From HGM13006 sp900757695 (GTDB lineage Bacteria > Bacillota > Clostridia > Oscillospirales > Oscillospiraceae): a DNA stretch of 64,000 nucleotides. The DNA lies in the NCBI GenBank assembly GCA_959607825.1, contig CAUHNW010000001.1, positions 1 through 64,000 on the forward strand, given 5' to 3'. The notes below the pieces were generated by a model. That model was not told where the DNA came from. It saw only the letters and a list, made by a program, of their open reading frames with translations, and did no database searches. A program made the position numbers and the translations under genes. Positions 25,688 to 33,561 of the stretch are shown here, piece by piece (position 1 is the first letter of the stretch; each line of letters opens with the position of its first letter).

Positions 25688-25729
25688 CAAAAAGCCCCTG
25701 CGGCAGTTTTAAGCTGCTGCCGCAGAGGC
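25688..25729 (-). terminator. Intrinsic terminator of the large membrane protein gene
   Basis: GCCTCTGCGGCAG and CTGCCGCAGGGGC pair on the minus strand around about 10 nt and are followed by TTTTTGC. Confidence 0.9.
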
Positions 25730-25744
25730 AAATTGGTTCCGATA

Positions 25745-28129
25745 TTATTTTCTCAGTGCGACCCGCGCCCAGACCTCTACCACCAGCCAGAGGATCAGGT
25801 TCAGAATCACAAGCCGCTGTGCGGGAATAACTGTCGCACCGGCAGAAATTGCCGCAATGGCCTGAACTGCCAGGACAAAGCTCAGGATGGCAGCGCAGAC
25901 GGTCAGCCAGAAGCCCATACGGTATACCCTTCTCGCTCCGATGACCGTTCGGCTGTAGGCATTGACGCCCTCCCGGAGCACAAAGCCGCAGGTGCTTCCC
26001 TTAGACAGCAGGGATGGCTCGGAAAGCGCCCGCCGCTTCTCCGACTTCGGGCAGTCCATCTGTGCCACCGGAGCGCCAAACCAATGCTCTACAAACCCGG
26101 GATTGACACAAAAATTCCGTGTCACCAGCAGGGGACGGAGCCTCGGCTCCCGCACCAGCCGCCGAAATCCGCTTTTTGCCCCGGTGGTCACCTGATACTT
26201 TACTCCAAACAATCCCGCCAGCTGGCGATTGACGGCGATATATACCCCATATTTCGGTGCAGGTTTGGGGAGTGTAACGCCCATGAGCTGCATATACTGA
26301 TAAGAGCCCAGATGGACAAGATCTCTTTGAATATAGCCCTCCAGACCGGTCTCCTGCACCTGGAAATTTGCCACATCGAAGATCTCACCGTTCATATCCC
26401 GCAGAAGCTTTGTAAAGACGGGCTGGAATCCCACATTGGCCCGCAGCGCCATGCTGGCGCCGTAGGACACCAGCTGTCTGGGGTCCATGCTGCCGTAAGC
26501 TCTGACCCCGGTCTGCTGCATGGTTCCCTCCGGGAACAGGTCGGAATCGTAGACCATCATTGCCTTCTTGCCGTACAGGCCCTTCATGCCAAACCAGCCC
26601 GCCACAGCGCCTTTCCCCTTCAGGGCCCGAGTCAGCAGGCTATAGGGCCGTGCGCAGCAGAGGCACAGGGAAACAGGTGCCGCCACATCCAGAATCGTCA
26701 CAAGCACCGTGAGATAATTCTGCTGTGTCTTTGCACTGAGATAGGCGCTTGCCACAATGCTCACCAGCAGCAGGAACGGAAGATACAGCCCCATGCCGTT
26801 GTGCCACACATCCGGCTGGGCCTGATGGCGGACAAAACCGGCTGTGGTGACCGGCGCCTTACCGATCACATCCGTATGTTCCCATTGCTCCCGAGCCGTC
26901 CGGATCCCCTTTCTCCCTCTTCCGGTGATCACAGCCCGAAGAGAGCGAAGGGTCGCCTGATTGTGCATGAGTCCCGCCGTACCAGTGAGACACCATGCAA
27001 TGGTCAATATGGGCAGATATGTATTTTCATTCTTGGTCACCAGCAGCTCAATGATGCTCAGCAGTGTTGTCAGCAGCAGGAAGGTCTCATAGGAGGCCCG
27101 CAGATACCACACATCCTGCACAGCCCGCAGAATACTCTGCCAGTCCAGCAGCATGACGATGATCGTAGCCGCCAGCGCAATGTATCCGGCACGCATACCG
27201 GTCATAAAGCCCAGCGTCATCCAGCTCACGCTGCGTCCGCCAATGCAGAGAACCATCAGCAGCAGAATGAGATAGCGCAGCGGCGAAAGCATCCGGTCAA
27301 TGCCGGTAATGGCCGCCAGGCGTTTTTCCGTCCCACGGAGAGACGTTCCCGTCTTAGGCAGGGCCTGCGCCTGACGCTCATGAATCTCCTTTCTGAGCTG
27401 ACCGATATATTCCGCCGCAGAAACGGTAACATGGCTGCGTGGGATTTTTTGATATTCTGTGCCTGGATTCGCCGCCTGGGGCTTTGGCGCTCTCTTTCTC
27501 TGCTTCTTCGGCGTGGCATTCCTCTGCTGCTCCGGCTTTGCCTGTGCCGAAGCCTCTGTATGCATTGGAACTGCGCTGCTCTGGGGCGGTTCCGCCTGCG
27601 CTGCCTGCTGGGGCTCCTCGGATACTGGTACATCCGGTTCGCCTGTGGGTTCAGTCTTCTCGGCCGCCTGCGGCGGTACAGCCGCCGCCTCGGTCTCCTG
27701 CACCGTTACCACAGGCCGTTCCTCAATAGAATGGGCCACCGCCTGGGCAATGGCGTCCGCCATCTCCTGCTCGCTGAGATTTTCGTATGCCGGAGGCTCC
27801 GGTTCAGGTTCCGGTTCCAATTTTGTTTCCGCCGTCTCCGGCGCCTCTTCCTTCTCCGCAGCTGTGGCACCCGCAGGGCTCTGTTGTTCTGCCTCGACTT
27901 TCTCTGCCGGAGCAGCTTCCTCCTGCGCAATTTCCTCCCGAGCGGGCTCCGGCTCCTCTGATTTTATCACGGGCGCTTCTTCCTTCTGCCGGGGCGAAGC
28001 AGAAGCCTCCGTCCTCTTTGGCTCGTCCGTGGAAAACTCCCGTACAATATCCTCCAGAGAATACAAGTCAGATGCCTCAGCCCCGGAAATCAGGCGCATG
28101 GTATCAAATTTGGATTCGTCTTGAGACAT
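25745..28129 (-). CDS. Large membrane protein resembling a degenerate P1B-type ATPase
   Basis: A 794-residue protein. Residues 1-270 are a disordered Glu/Ala/Pro-rich tail, then come at least eight hydrophobic helices. The layout from the middle on follows a P1B-type ATPase: A-A-P-V-S-L-C-L-C-C-A-R-P sits where these pumps have the A-C-P-C-A-L helix, then A-V-A-G-W-F-G-M-K-G (in place of the G-x-L-I-K-G stretch) and M-V-Y-D-S-D-L-F-P-E-G-T where D-K-T-G-T-L-T would be. The phosphorylation motif is therefore lost. I infer a non-pumping relative. I chose ATG28129; earlier in-frame starts overlap rlmB. It lies 19 bp after rlmB, in one operon. Confidence 0.7.
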   Translation of the reverse strand: MSQDESKFDTMRLISGAEASDLYSLEDIVREFSTDEPKRTEASASPRQKEEAPVIKSEEPEPAREEIAQEEAAPAEKVEAEQQSPAGATAAEKEEAPETAETKLEPEPEPEPPAYENLSEQEMADAIAQAVAHSIEERPVVTVQETEAAAVPPQAAEKTEPTGEPDVPVSEEPQQAAQAEPPQSSAVPMHTEASAQAKPEQQRNATPKKQRKRAPKPQAANPGTEYQKIPRSHVTVSAAEYIGQLRKEIHERQAQALPKTGTSLRGTEKRLAAITGIDRMLSPLRYLILLLMVLCIGGRSVSWMTLGFMTGMRAGYIALAATIIVMLLDWQSILRAVQDVWYLRASYETFLLLTTLLSIIELLVTKNENTYLPILTIAWCLTGTAGLMHNQATLRSLRAVITGRGRKGIRTAREQWEHTDVIGKAPVTTAGFVRHQAQPDVWHNGMGLYLPFLLLVSIVASAYLSAKTQQNYLTVLVTILDVAAPVSLCLCCARPYSLLTRALKGKGAVAGWFGMKGLYGKKAMMVYDSDLFPEGTMQQTGVRAYGSMDPRQLVSYGASMALRANVGFQPVFTKLLRDMNGEIFDVANFQVQETGLEGYIQRDLVHLGSYQYMQLMGVTLPKPAPKYGVYIAVNRQLAGLFGVKYQVTTGAKSGFRRLVREPRLRPLLVTRNFCVNPGFVEHWFGAPVAQMDCPKSEKRRALSEPSLLSKGSTCGFVLREGVNAYSRTVIGARRVYRMGFWLTVCAAILSFVLAVQAIAAISAGATVIPAQRLVILNLILWLVVEVWARVALRK

Positions 28130-28148
28130 GCTTTCATCAGCCTTTCTA

Positions 28149-28904
28149 TCAGTTGATGCGCTGGCGCACTGCTTCATAGAGCAGGATCGCGCAGGCATTG
28201 GATGCATTGAGGGAATTGATATGTCCCTTCATGGGAATACTGACCATGAAATCACAGGATTCCTTCACCAGTCGCCCCATTCCCTCGCCCTCGGAGCCAA
28301 TGACAATGGCTGCCGGGCCGGTCAAATCCGTCTGATACAGGGGCGCCGCACCATCTGCGGCAGTGCCATAGACCCATACACCATGATCCTTCAGGGTTTG
28401 AATGGCTGCTGCAAGATTGCTGACTCTGGCAATTTTCATATACTCCATGGCTCCGGCAGATGCCTTGCCGACCACCGCAGTCAGCCCGGAGCTGCGCCGC
28501 TTGGGAATGATGACCCCATGGGCCCCGGCGCACTCCGCAGTACGGATGATCGCACCAAGATTGTGGGGATCGGTAATTTCATCGCAGATCACCACCAGCG
28601 GAGCCTCGCCCTTTTCCTGCGCTGCCGCCAGAATCTCGTCAATGGTCGCATAGTCGTGGGCCGCCGCCATGGCGATCACGCCCTGATGGGCACCGGTCTG
28701 GGTCATGGTATCCAGCTTCCGCCGGTCACAATAGGTCACCACTGCGCCATTCTTTTTTGCCAGAGACGCAATATAGCGAAGGGTGGAATCCGTATCGCCG
28801 GAGGCCAGAAACACCTTATCAATGGTACGTCCTGCCTTCAGCGCCTCGGTCACCGCATTGCGGCCTTCAAGCATATTTTCGTTTACTTCAATCTCTTTTT
28901 TCAT
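28149..28904 (-). CDS. rlmB: 23S rRNA (guanosine-2'-O-)-methyltransferase RlmB (TrmH family)
   Basis: A 251-residue SpoU/TrmH-family 2'-O-methyltransferase. The N-terminal substrate-binding part begins with L-E-G-R-N-A-V-T-E-A-L, and the catalytic knot region has D-P-H-N-L-G-A-I-I-R-T-A (motif 1), V-I-G-S-E-G-E-G-M (motif 2) and I-P-M-K-G-H-I-N-S-L-N-A-S (motif 3). RlmB methylates G2251 of 23S rRNA in E. coli. GGAGG lies upstream of ATG28904. RlmB is favoured over a general TrmH protein because of the N-terminal domain. Confidence 0.92.
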   Translation of the reverse strand: MKKEIEVNENMLEGRNAVTEALKAGRTIDKVFLASGDTDSTLRYIASLAKKNGAVVTYCDRRKLDTMTQTGAHQGVIAMAAAHDYATIDEILAAAQEKGEAPLVVICDEITDPHNLGAIIRTAECAGAHGVIIPKRRSSGLTAVVGKASAGAMEYMKIARVSNLAAAIQTLKDHGVWVYGTAADGAAPLYQTDLTGPAAIVIGSEGEGMGRLVKESCDFMVSIPMKGHINSLNASNACAILLYEAVRQRIN

Positions 28905-28933
28905 ATTGCCTCCATATCGGCTTTCGCCTGAAT

Positions 28934-28953
28934 GCACGCAGGTATCTGCGTGC
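28934..28953 (-). other. Hairpin in the rlmB 5' leader
   Basis: GCACGCAG and CTGCGTGC form a perfect 8-bp stem around a 4-nt loop, 30-49 nt upstream of the rlmB start. No T-tract follows, so it is not a terminator; it may affect mRNA stability or translation. Confidence 0.45.
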
Positions 28954-28975
28954 CCTGATATTCACAAAACAATTT

Positions 28976-29005
28976 ATTATAGCACATAGCACCGTTTTTT
29001 CGCAA
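28976..29005 (-). promoter_or_regulatory. Sigma-A promoter of the rlmB operon
   Basis: On the minus strand TTGCGA (29005-29000), 18 bp, TATAAT (28981-28976) with an extended TGC. The gap 28905-29209 otherwise holds only this, the leader hairpin and the divergent ftsH promoter. Confidence 0.75.
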
Positions 29006-29127
29006 CTGCTAAAATGAAATTCCTATAAGCTTCTATTCTGCCCCTTCTGTTTTCGGATACCGCAGCCGAAGTTTTCCGTACTGCGGCCCCGTTAACAGAA
29101 AGTTTACTTCTCCCCTTCAGAGTTTTG

Positions 29128-29156
29128 TTGTTTTCGGCGGGATTCTATGCTATATT
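29128..29156 (+). promoter_or_regulatory. Probable ftsH promoter
   Basis: TTGTTT (29128-29133), 17 bp, TATATT (29151-29156) preceded by TGC (extended -10). It lies about 54 bp upstream of the GTG start. Confidence 0.55.
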
Positions 29157-29209
29157 GTAGAATGAATTATAAGACCATATTGGTCACTTCAAACAAAGGA
29201 GGCGTGTCC

Positions 29210-31183
29210 GTGAGTACGCCAAACAACCGCGGAAATAAAAACGGCGGTAAACGGGACGACCAGAACCGTCCAAAATTTAATACCATCCTGCCCATCGCCG
29301 TTTTGGCTGTAGCGTTTGTTCTTCTCTTCAACTTTCTCTATACCAGCTATGCAGAATCCATGATGGAGGAGATCAAATACAACGAGTTCAAGCAGATGCT
29401 GGAGAATGGCGAGGTCTCCGAGGTGGAGATCCAGTCTGACCGCATTCTCATCAAAACCAAGGCTCAGGCCGATGAGCCGGTGAGCCAACAGACCATTTAC
29501 TACACCGGTCTGCTCAGCGATGACGAGCTGCTCCCACTGTTGGATCAGGAGGGTGTGGAATACTATCGTGAGATCGTAGATGAGGTATCCCCCATCATCC
29601 AGATCCTGCTTTCCTATGTTCTTCCCTTCGTCATCATCTATTTCCTGTTCAGCTTCCTAATGAAGAATCTGGGCAGCAAAATGGGCGGCGGCATGAACAT
29701 CGGTCAGAGCAAAGCCAAGGTCTACATGGAGAAGGAGACCGGTGTGACCTTTGCCGATGTTGCCGGTCAGGACGAGGCCAAGGAATCTCTCCAGGAGATC
29801 ATCGACTTTCTCCACAAGCCCCAGAAATATGCCGCCATTGGTGCAAAGATCCCCAAGGGTGCGCTGCTGGTAGGCTCTCCCGGTACCGGCAAGACCCTGC
29901 TGGCCAAGGCGGTTGCCGGTGAAGCCGGCGTTCCCTTCTTCTTTATCTCCGGCTCCGACTTTGTTGAGATGTTCGTTGGTGTTGGCGCCAGCCGTGTCCG
30001 TGATCTGTTCCAGCAGGCCTCCAAGCAGGCCCCTGCCATCATCTTCATCGACGAGATCGATGCCATCGGTAAGAGCCGTGACAACCGTCTGGGCAGCAAT
30101 GACGAGCGGGAGCAGACCCTGAACCAGCTGCTCTCCGAGATCGACGGCTTTGACTCTTCCAAGGGCGTTGTAATTCTGGCCGCCACCAACCGGCCTGAAA
30201 TTCTCGATAAGGCGCTGCTCCGTGCCGGGCGTTTTGATCGCCGCATCATTGTGGATAAGCCCAATCTGGCTGGACGTCTTCAGACCCTGAAGGTGCATAC
30301 CAGAAACATTAAGCTCACCGAAGACGTAGATCTCAATCGCATTGCACAGGTCACCGCCGGTGCCGTAGGTGCCGATCTTGCCAATCTGGTCAATGAAGCT
30401 GCACTGCGTGCGGTTCGCATGGGCCGTCAGGCGGTCAATCAGGAAGACCTGCTGGTTTCCTTTGAGACGGTCATTGCCGGTACCGAAAAGAAGGGCACTG
30501 TCCTCACCGACATTGAAAAGCGCATCGTATCCTATCATGAGGTAGGTCATGCGCTGGTTGCGGCCCTGCAAAAGCACTCGGCTCCGGTTCAGAAAATCAC
30601 CATCGTTCCCCACACCTCAGGTGCACTGGGCTACACCCTCCAGATGGAGGAAGAGGAAAAGTTCTTAAACTCCAAGGAAGAACTCATTGGTGAGCTCCGC
30701 ACCCTGCTGGGCGGCCGCGCCGCTGAGGATGTGGTCTTCGGAACCCAGACCACCGGTGCCGCCAATGACATCGAGCGCGCCACCGATCTGGCCCGAAAAA
30801 TGATCATGCAGTACGGTATGAGCAAGAAATTCGGCCTTATGGCACTGGCCACCACGCAGAGCCAGTATCTGGGTGGACAGAGCTCTCTGAACTGTGCGGA
30901 ATCTACAGCGGCTGAGGCCGATGCAGAGATCCGTGATCTGCTGGATCAGTGCTATCAGGAAGCCTGCCAGATGCTGCGGGACAACCGGGAACACCTGGAT
31001 GAGATTGCCCTGTTCCTGCTTACCAAGGAAACCATCACCGGCGATGAGTTCATGTCGTTCCTGAAGGAGCCTGAGGAGCTGCCCGAAACGCAGGAGGCTG
31101 CGTCCTCTGACACTGCTTCCACAGATGCTTCCTCAGCCGACGCCCCCTCCGAGGAACCTGCCGATCCCAGCGAAAATCAATAA
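29210..31183 (+). CDS. ftsH: ATP-dependent zinc metalloprotease FtsH
   Basis: A 657-residue AAA+ membrane protease. Two transmembrane helices at about 24-45 and 133-152 flank an external domain. Walker A is G-S-P-G-T-G-K-T at 222-229, Walker B I-I-F-I-D-E-I-D near 278, the second region of homology R-P-E-I-L-D-K-A-L-L-R-A-G-R-F-D-R near 328, and the zinc site H-E-V-G-H at 443-447. The C-terminus is Ser/Asp/Ala-rich. FtsH degrades misfolded and regulatory membrane proteins. The start is GTG29210, 7 bp after AAAGGAGG; a GTG 6 bp earlier is too close to the ribosome binding site. Confidence 0.97.
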   Translation: MSTPNNRGNKNGGKRDDQNRPKFNTILPIAVLAVAFVLLFNFLYTSYAESMMEEIKYNEFKQMLENGEVSEVEIQSDRILIKTKAQADEPVSQQTIYYTGLLSDDELLPLLDQEGVEYYREIVDEVSPIIQILLSYVLPFVIIYFLFSFLMKNLGSKMGGGMNIGQSKAKVYMEKETGVTFADVAGQDEAKESLQEIIDFLHKPQKYAAIGAKIPKGALLVGSPGTGKTLLAKAVAGEAGVPFFFISGSDFVEMFVGVGASRVRDLFQQASKQAPAIIFIDEIDAIGKSRDNRLGSNDEREQTLNQLLSEIDGFDSSKGVVILAATNRPEILDKALLRAGRFDRRIIVDKPNLAGRLQTLKVHTRNIKLTEDVDLNRIAQVTAGAVGADLANLVNEAALRAVRMGRQAVNQEDLLVSFETVIAGTEKKGTVLTDIEKRIVSYHEVGHALVAALQKHSAPVQKITIVPHTSGALGYTLQMEEEEKFLNSKEELIGELRTLLGGRAAEDVVFGTQTTGAANDIERATDLARKMIMQYGMSKKFGLMALATTQSQYLGGQSSLNCAESTAAEADAEIRDLLDQCYQEACQMLRDNREHLDEIALFLLTKETITGDEFMSFLKEPEELPETQEAASSDTASTDASSADAPSEEPADPSENQ

Positions 31184-31188
31184 GCACA

Positions 31189-31234
31189 AGCGGCATGCTG
31201 CCACCATAATCCGGTGCGGCATGCCGCTTTCTTG
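31189..31234 (+). terminator. Terminator of ftsH
   Basis: AGCGGCATGC and GCATGCCGCT form a perfect 10-bp stem around a 20-nt loop, followed by TTCTT. Confidence 0.65.
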
Positions 31235-31286
31235 ACAATACAGCTATAATAACAGTAAACAACGCCATAAAAACGGAGGAACCCCC

Positions 31287-32105
31287 ATGATCCAATTTGA
31301 CCTTTCCCGCTGCATCGGCTGCGGAAGATGCGCCTTTGACTGTTTTCCCGGCGCCATCACCATAGACGAAAAAAAGCCGAACCTTTCTGCCCCCGGCAGC
31401 TGCATCGGCTGCGGCCACTGCATCGCCATCTGTCCCACTGAGGCTGTGACCGATCCGGAGCTTCCCGGTGATGACGTCTCCCCTGTCACCGGACATTCTG
31501 CGGATCCCGCAGCCCTGCTGTCGCTCATGCGCAGCCGCCGGTCCTGCCGCCACTACAAGCCGGAGACACCCGTCACAGCCGAGGAGCTGCAAGCGCTTTT
31601 GCAGGCCGCACGGGCCTGTCCCACCGCCAAGAATCTACAGGGAACCCGCTACATCACCGTGACCAAAGCCATTCCACAGCTGCTGGATGCCGCCCTCAGC
31701 AGTCTCGGCAAAGTAGGCCGTGCGCAGCTGCAAACTGTCACCGCCCCCGACGAAATACGCCGTGCCAACAACTTTATCGCTTGGGCAAAGCAGCGCAAAA
31801 CGGATCAGACCTTTGACCCGCTGTTCTTCCATGCTCCCCTGCTGTTGATGTTTGTATGTAAATCCGGGGATCCCCGGGACGCTGCCGGTGCCGCCGCCTA
31901 TACTGAGCTCATGGCCGCACAGCTGGGTCTTGGCTGCCTCTACAGCGGCTACTTTACCGCCTGTGCCGCCGGAAGCGAGGAGCTCAGGTCACTGCTGGGG
32001 CTTGCACCAGACGAGCAGGTGGCCCGCTGCCTTGTGCTGGGCCACCCGGATGTGAAATTCCAGCGTACAGCGCCCCGTCGGAGCATCTCCCTGACAGAGC
32101 TTTAA
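31287..32105 (+). CDS. Ferredoxin-nitroreductase fusion protein
   Basis: A 272-residue protein with two 4Fe-4S ferredoxin motifs at the N-terminus (C-I-G-C-G-R-C-x-x-x-C-F-P near residue 9 and C-I-G-C-G-H-C-x-x-x-C-P near residue 39), followed by an FMN nitroreductase domain from about residue 75 (M-R-S-R-R-S-C-R-H-Y, then L-G-C-L-Y-S-G-Y near residue 212). Such fusions receive electrons through the clusters and reduce nitro or quinone-like compounds with FMN; the substrate is unknown. GGAGGA precedes ATG31287. It runs convergently to the M23 peptidase gene 12 bp away. Confidence 0.92.
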   Translation: MIQFDLSRCIGCGRCAFDCFPGAITIDEKKPNLSAPGSCIGCGHCIAICPTEAVTDPELPGDDVSPVTGHSADPAALLSLMRSRRSCRHYKPETPVTAEELQALLQAARACPTAKNLQGTRYITVTKAIPQLLDAALSSLGKVGRAQLQTVTAPDEIRRANNFIAWAKQRKTDQTFDPLFFHAPLLLMFVCKSGDPRDAAGAAAYTELMAAQLGLGCLYSGYFTACAAGSEELRSLLGLAPDEQVARCLVLGHPDVKFQRTAPRRSISLTEL

Positions 32106-32117
32106 GGGTCAATTTTA

Positions 32118-33098
32118 TCATTCCGGAAGCGGTTCCCGATCCAGATCTACATAAGCATAGGCTCTGCGGTAGCATCCGGTAGTCTCGTCCCGTACCACGG
32201 TCACTGGATGCTGCCGCAGTAATTCTACAATGGGATAGGCATTGATCCAGATCTCCTGCCCCCCTCGGCGGCGCTCCTCATCAAAGATCAGCTCGATGCC
32301 AAAATGCAGGTGTACCTGCTGGATGTTATTGGTATTTTCCTTTGCGGAGTAGCCGGTCCGGCCCATATAGCCGATGATATCCCCGGCATTCACCGTGTCC
32401 CCTACTTGAAGCCCCGGTGCAAAGGGGCAGTCCTTTCGGAGATGGGCGTAATAGTAATAGCGCTTTTGATCGAAAGACCGAATTCCTACCCGCCAGCCGC
32501 CATACCGGTTCCAGCCCAGCGCCTCCACGGTTCCGCCCTCCACGGCGGCAATGGGAGAACCAAGGCTGCCCATGAGATCATTGCCCAAATGCGGGCGCTT
32601 ATAACCATAGCTTCGTGCAGCACCGAAGTCCTGACAGTGGGTAAATCCCCACCCGCCTGCCACCGGGCAGAAGGCCTTGAGACCGTATTGTGGATTCCAT
32701 GTACCATCCGCCTGCCGCACCCCGTAGCTGCCCTTCAGGCCGCCCAGAACCGCCTCATAGGCTCTGCAATAGTATCGGTAGTATTTTGCCAGCACGCCCA
32801 GCTGCTGTTCCGGTGCTTCGTCACTGCCAAGTGCCTTTGCCGCATCCTGTACCTGCGCATTGGACACCTTTCCGCCACCGTTCCGGGTTGCGGCAAAGGC
32901 CAGAATTTCGATCCAGTCCAGCGGCTTCTCCTGCCCCTGAGAAGCAATATCCAGCTGAAGCGCCGTTTCCAGCGCCTCCACAGGAACGTCAAAATCCACC
33001 CATTTTATGGGCTCGTCTGCAGCAGCTGCGTGCCCAAATGTCACATAAAGAGAAAATAGGAACACAAAAATGATCCGGCGCAAGTAAAACCACCTCAC
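32118..33098 (-). CDS. M23 family metallopeptidase, secreted
   Basis: A 326-residue secreted protein. A signal peptide (R-R-I-I-F-V-F-L-F-S-L-Y then A-A-A-A) is followed by a helical domain of about 120 residues and a C-terminal LytM/M23 domain. The zinc site is visible: H-L-G-N-D-L near residue 170 and H-L-H-F-G near 265. A separate H (Y-Y-Y-Y-A-H-L) near 219 fits the third family element. It probably cuts peptidoglycan cross-links or acts in sporulation. The GTG at 33098 lacks a ribosome binding site; TTG33083 with GAGGTGG 6 bp upstream may be the true start. Confidence 0.88.
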   Translation of the reverse strand: MRWFYLRRIIFVFLFSLYVTFGHAAAADEPIKWVDFDVPVEALETALQLDIASQGQEKPLDWIEILAFAATRNGGGKVSNAQVQDAAKALGSDEAPEQQLGVLAKYYRYYCRAYEAVLGGLKGSYGVRQADGTWNPQYGLKAFCPVAGGWGFTHCQDFGAARSYGYKRPHLGNDLMGSLGSPIAAVEGGTVEALGWNRYGGWRVGIRSFDQKRYYYYAHLRKDCPFAPGLQVGDTVNAGDIIGYMGRTGYSAKENTNNIQQVHLHFGIELIFDEERRRGGQEIWINAYPIVELLRQHPVTVVRDETTGCYRRAYAYVDLDREPLPE

Positions 33099-33247
33099 GG
33101 TTTAACCTGTGCCGTTTTCTGCTTTTTATGGCTGAGAATTTTTGGATGTTTGCGATTGCAGCCCTTCCCCGAAAGGATTCTCTTGTGCAGCTTTCATGAC
33201 TTTTTCCGGTTTCTATTGTGAACTACTGCCAAAATTTGAATTTCATC

Positions 33248-33276
33248 TTGCATTTCCAGAAGGAATATGCTACCAT
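33248..33276 (+). promoter_or_regulatory. Promoter of the ABC-exporter leader transcript
   Basis: TTGCAT (33248-33253), 17 bp, TACCAT (33271-33276) with TGC before the -10 box. It leads into the leader ORF. Bases 33099-33247 show no gene. Confidence 0.5.
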
Positions 33277-33327
33277 GCATACCGTTAGCATATAAACAAA
33301 CCAGCTACCAGAAAGGAGGTCGGCACT

Positions 33328-33441
33328 ATGAAGGTTCTTAAAAATGTATCCGTATTCGCATCTGTAATGTCTCATCTGAAGGGACAGGTCTATCTCGTCA
33401 TATTTGCCGGCCGTGGTGGAAGGATTCTGGCCGCAGCATAG
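33328..33441 (+). CDS. 37-residue leader peptide upstream of the ABC exporter
   Basis: A short ORF from ATG33328 with a near-perfect AAAGGAGG ribosome binding site. Its product starts M-K-V-L-K-N-V-S-V-F and ends R-I-L-A-A-A. A hairpin (CGCAGC 33432-33437 with GCTGCG 33443-33448) overlaps the stop codon, and an intrinsic terminator follows 23 bp later, before the exporter genes. This is the layout of B. subtilis bmrB upstream of bmrCD, where ribosome stalling on the leader controls termination. I infer the same role. It could instead be a functional small protein. Confidence 0.65.
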   Translation: MKVLKNVSVFASVMSHLKGQVYLVIFAGRGGRILAAA

Positions 33442-33463
33442 CGCTGCGCCGGGCTTGTTTGCA

Positions 33464-33492
33464 ACGCGGACGAATTATCGTTCGCGTTTTTT
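33464..33492 (+). terminator. Intrinsic terminator (attenuator) before the ABC exporter
   Basis: ACGCGGACGA and TCGTTCGCGT form a 10-bp stem (one G-U pair) with an ATTA loop, followed by TTTTTT. Placed between the leader ORF and the exporter, it would switch the exporter off unless read-through occurs. Confidence 0.85.
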
Positions 33493-33561
33493 GTCGCCCT
33501 TTTCCATCCAGTTCCTTACATTCCGGCCATCAGATTTCAAAAGAAAGGAAGGTGTATCCCC

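Noticed and set aside
25733..27961. Long plus-strand frame opposite the large membrane protein
   Set aside because: Same reasoning: no family motifs, low-complexity composition, and a good gene on the other strand.
31226..31255. TTGACA followed closely by TATAAT after ftsH
   Set aside because: The two boxes are only about 7 bp apart, which is too close for a sigma-A promoter, so I did not call one for the nitroreductase gene.
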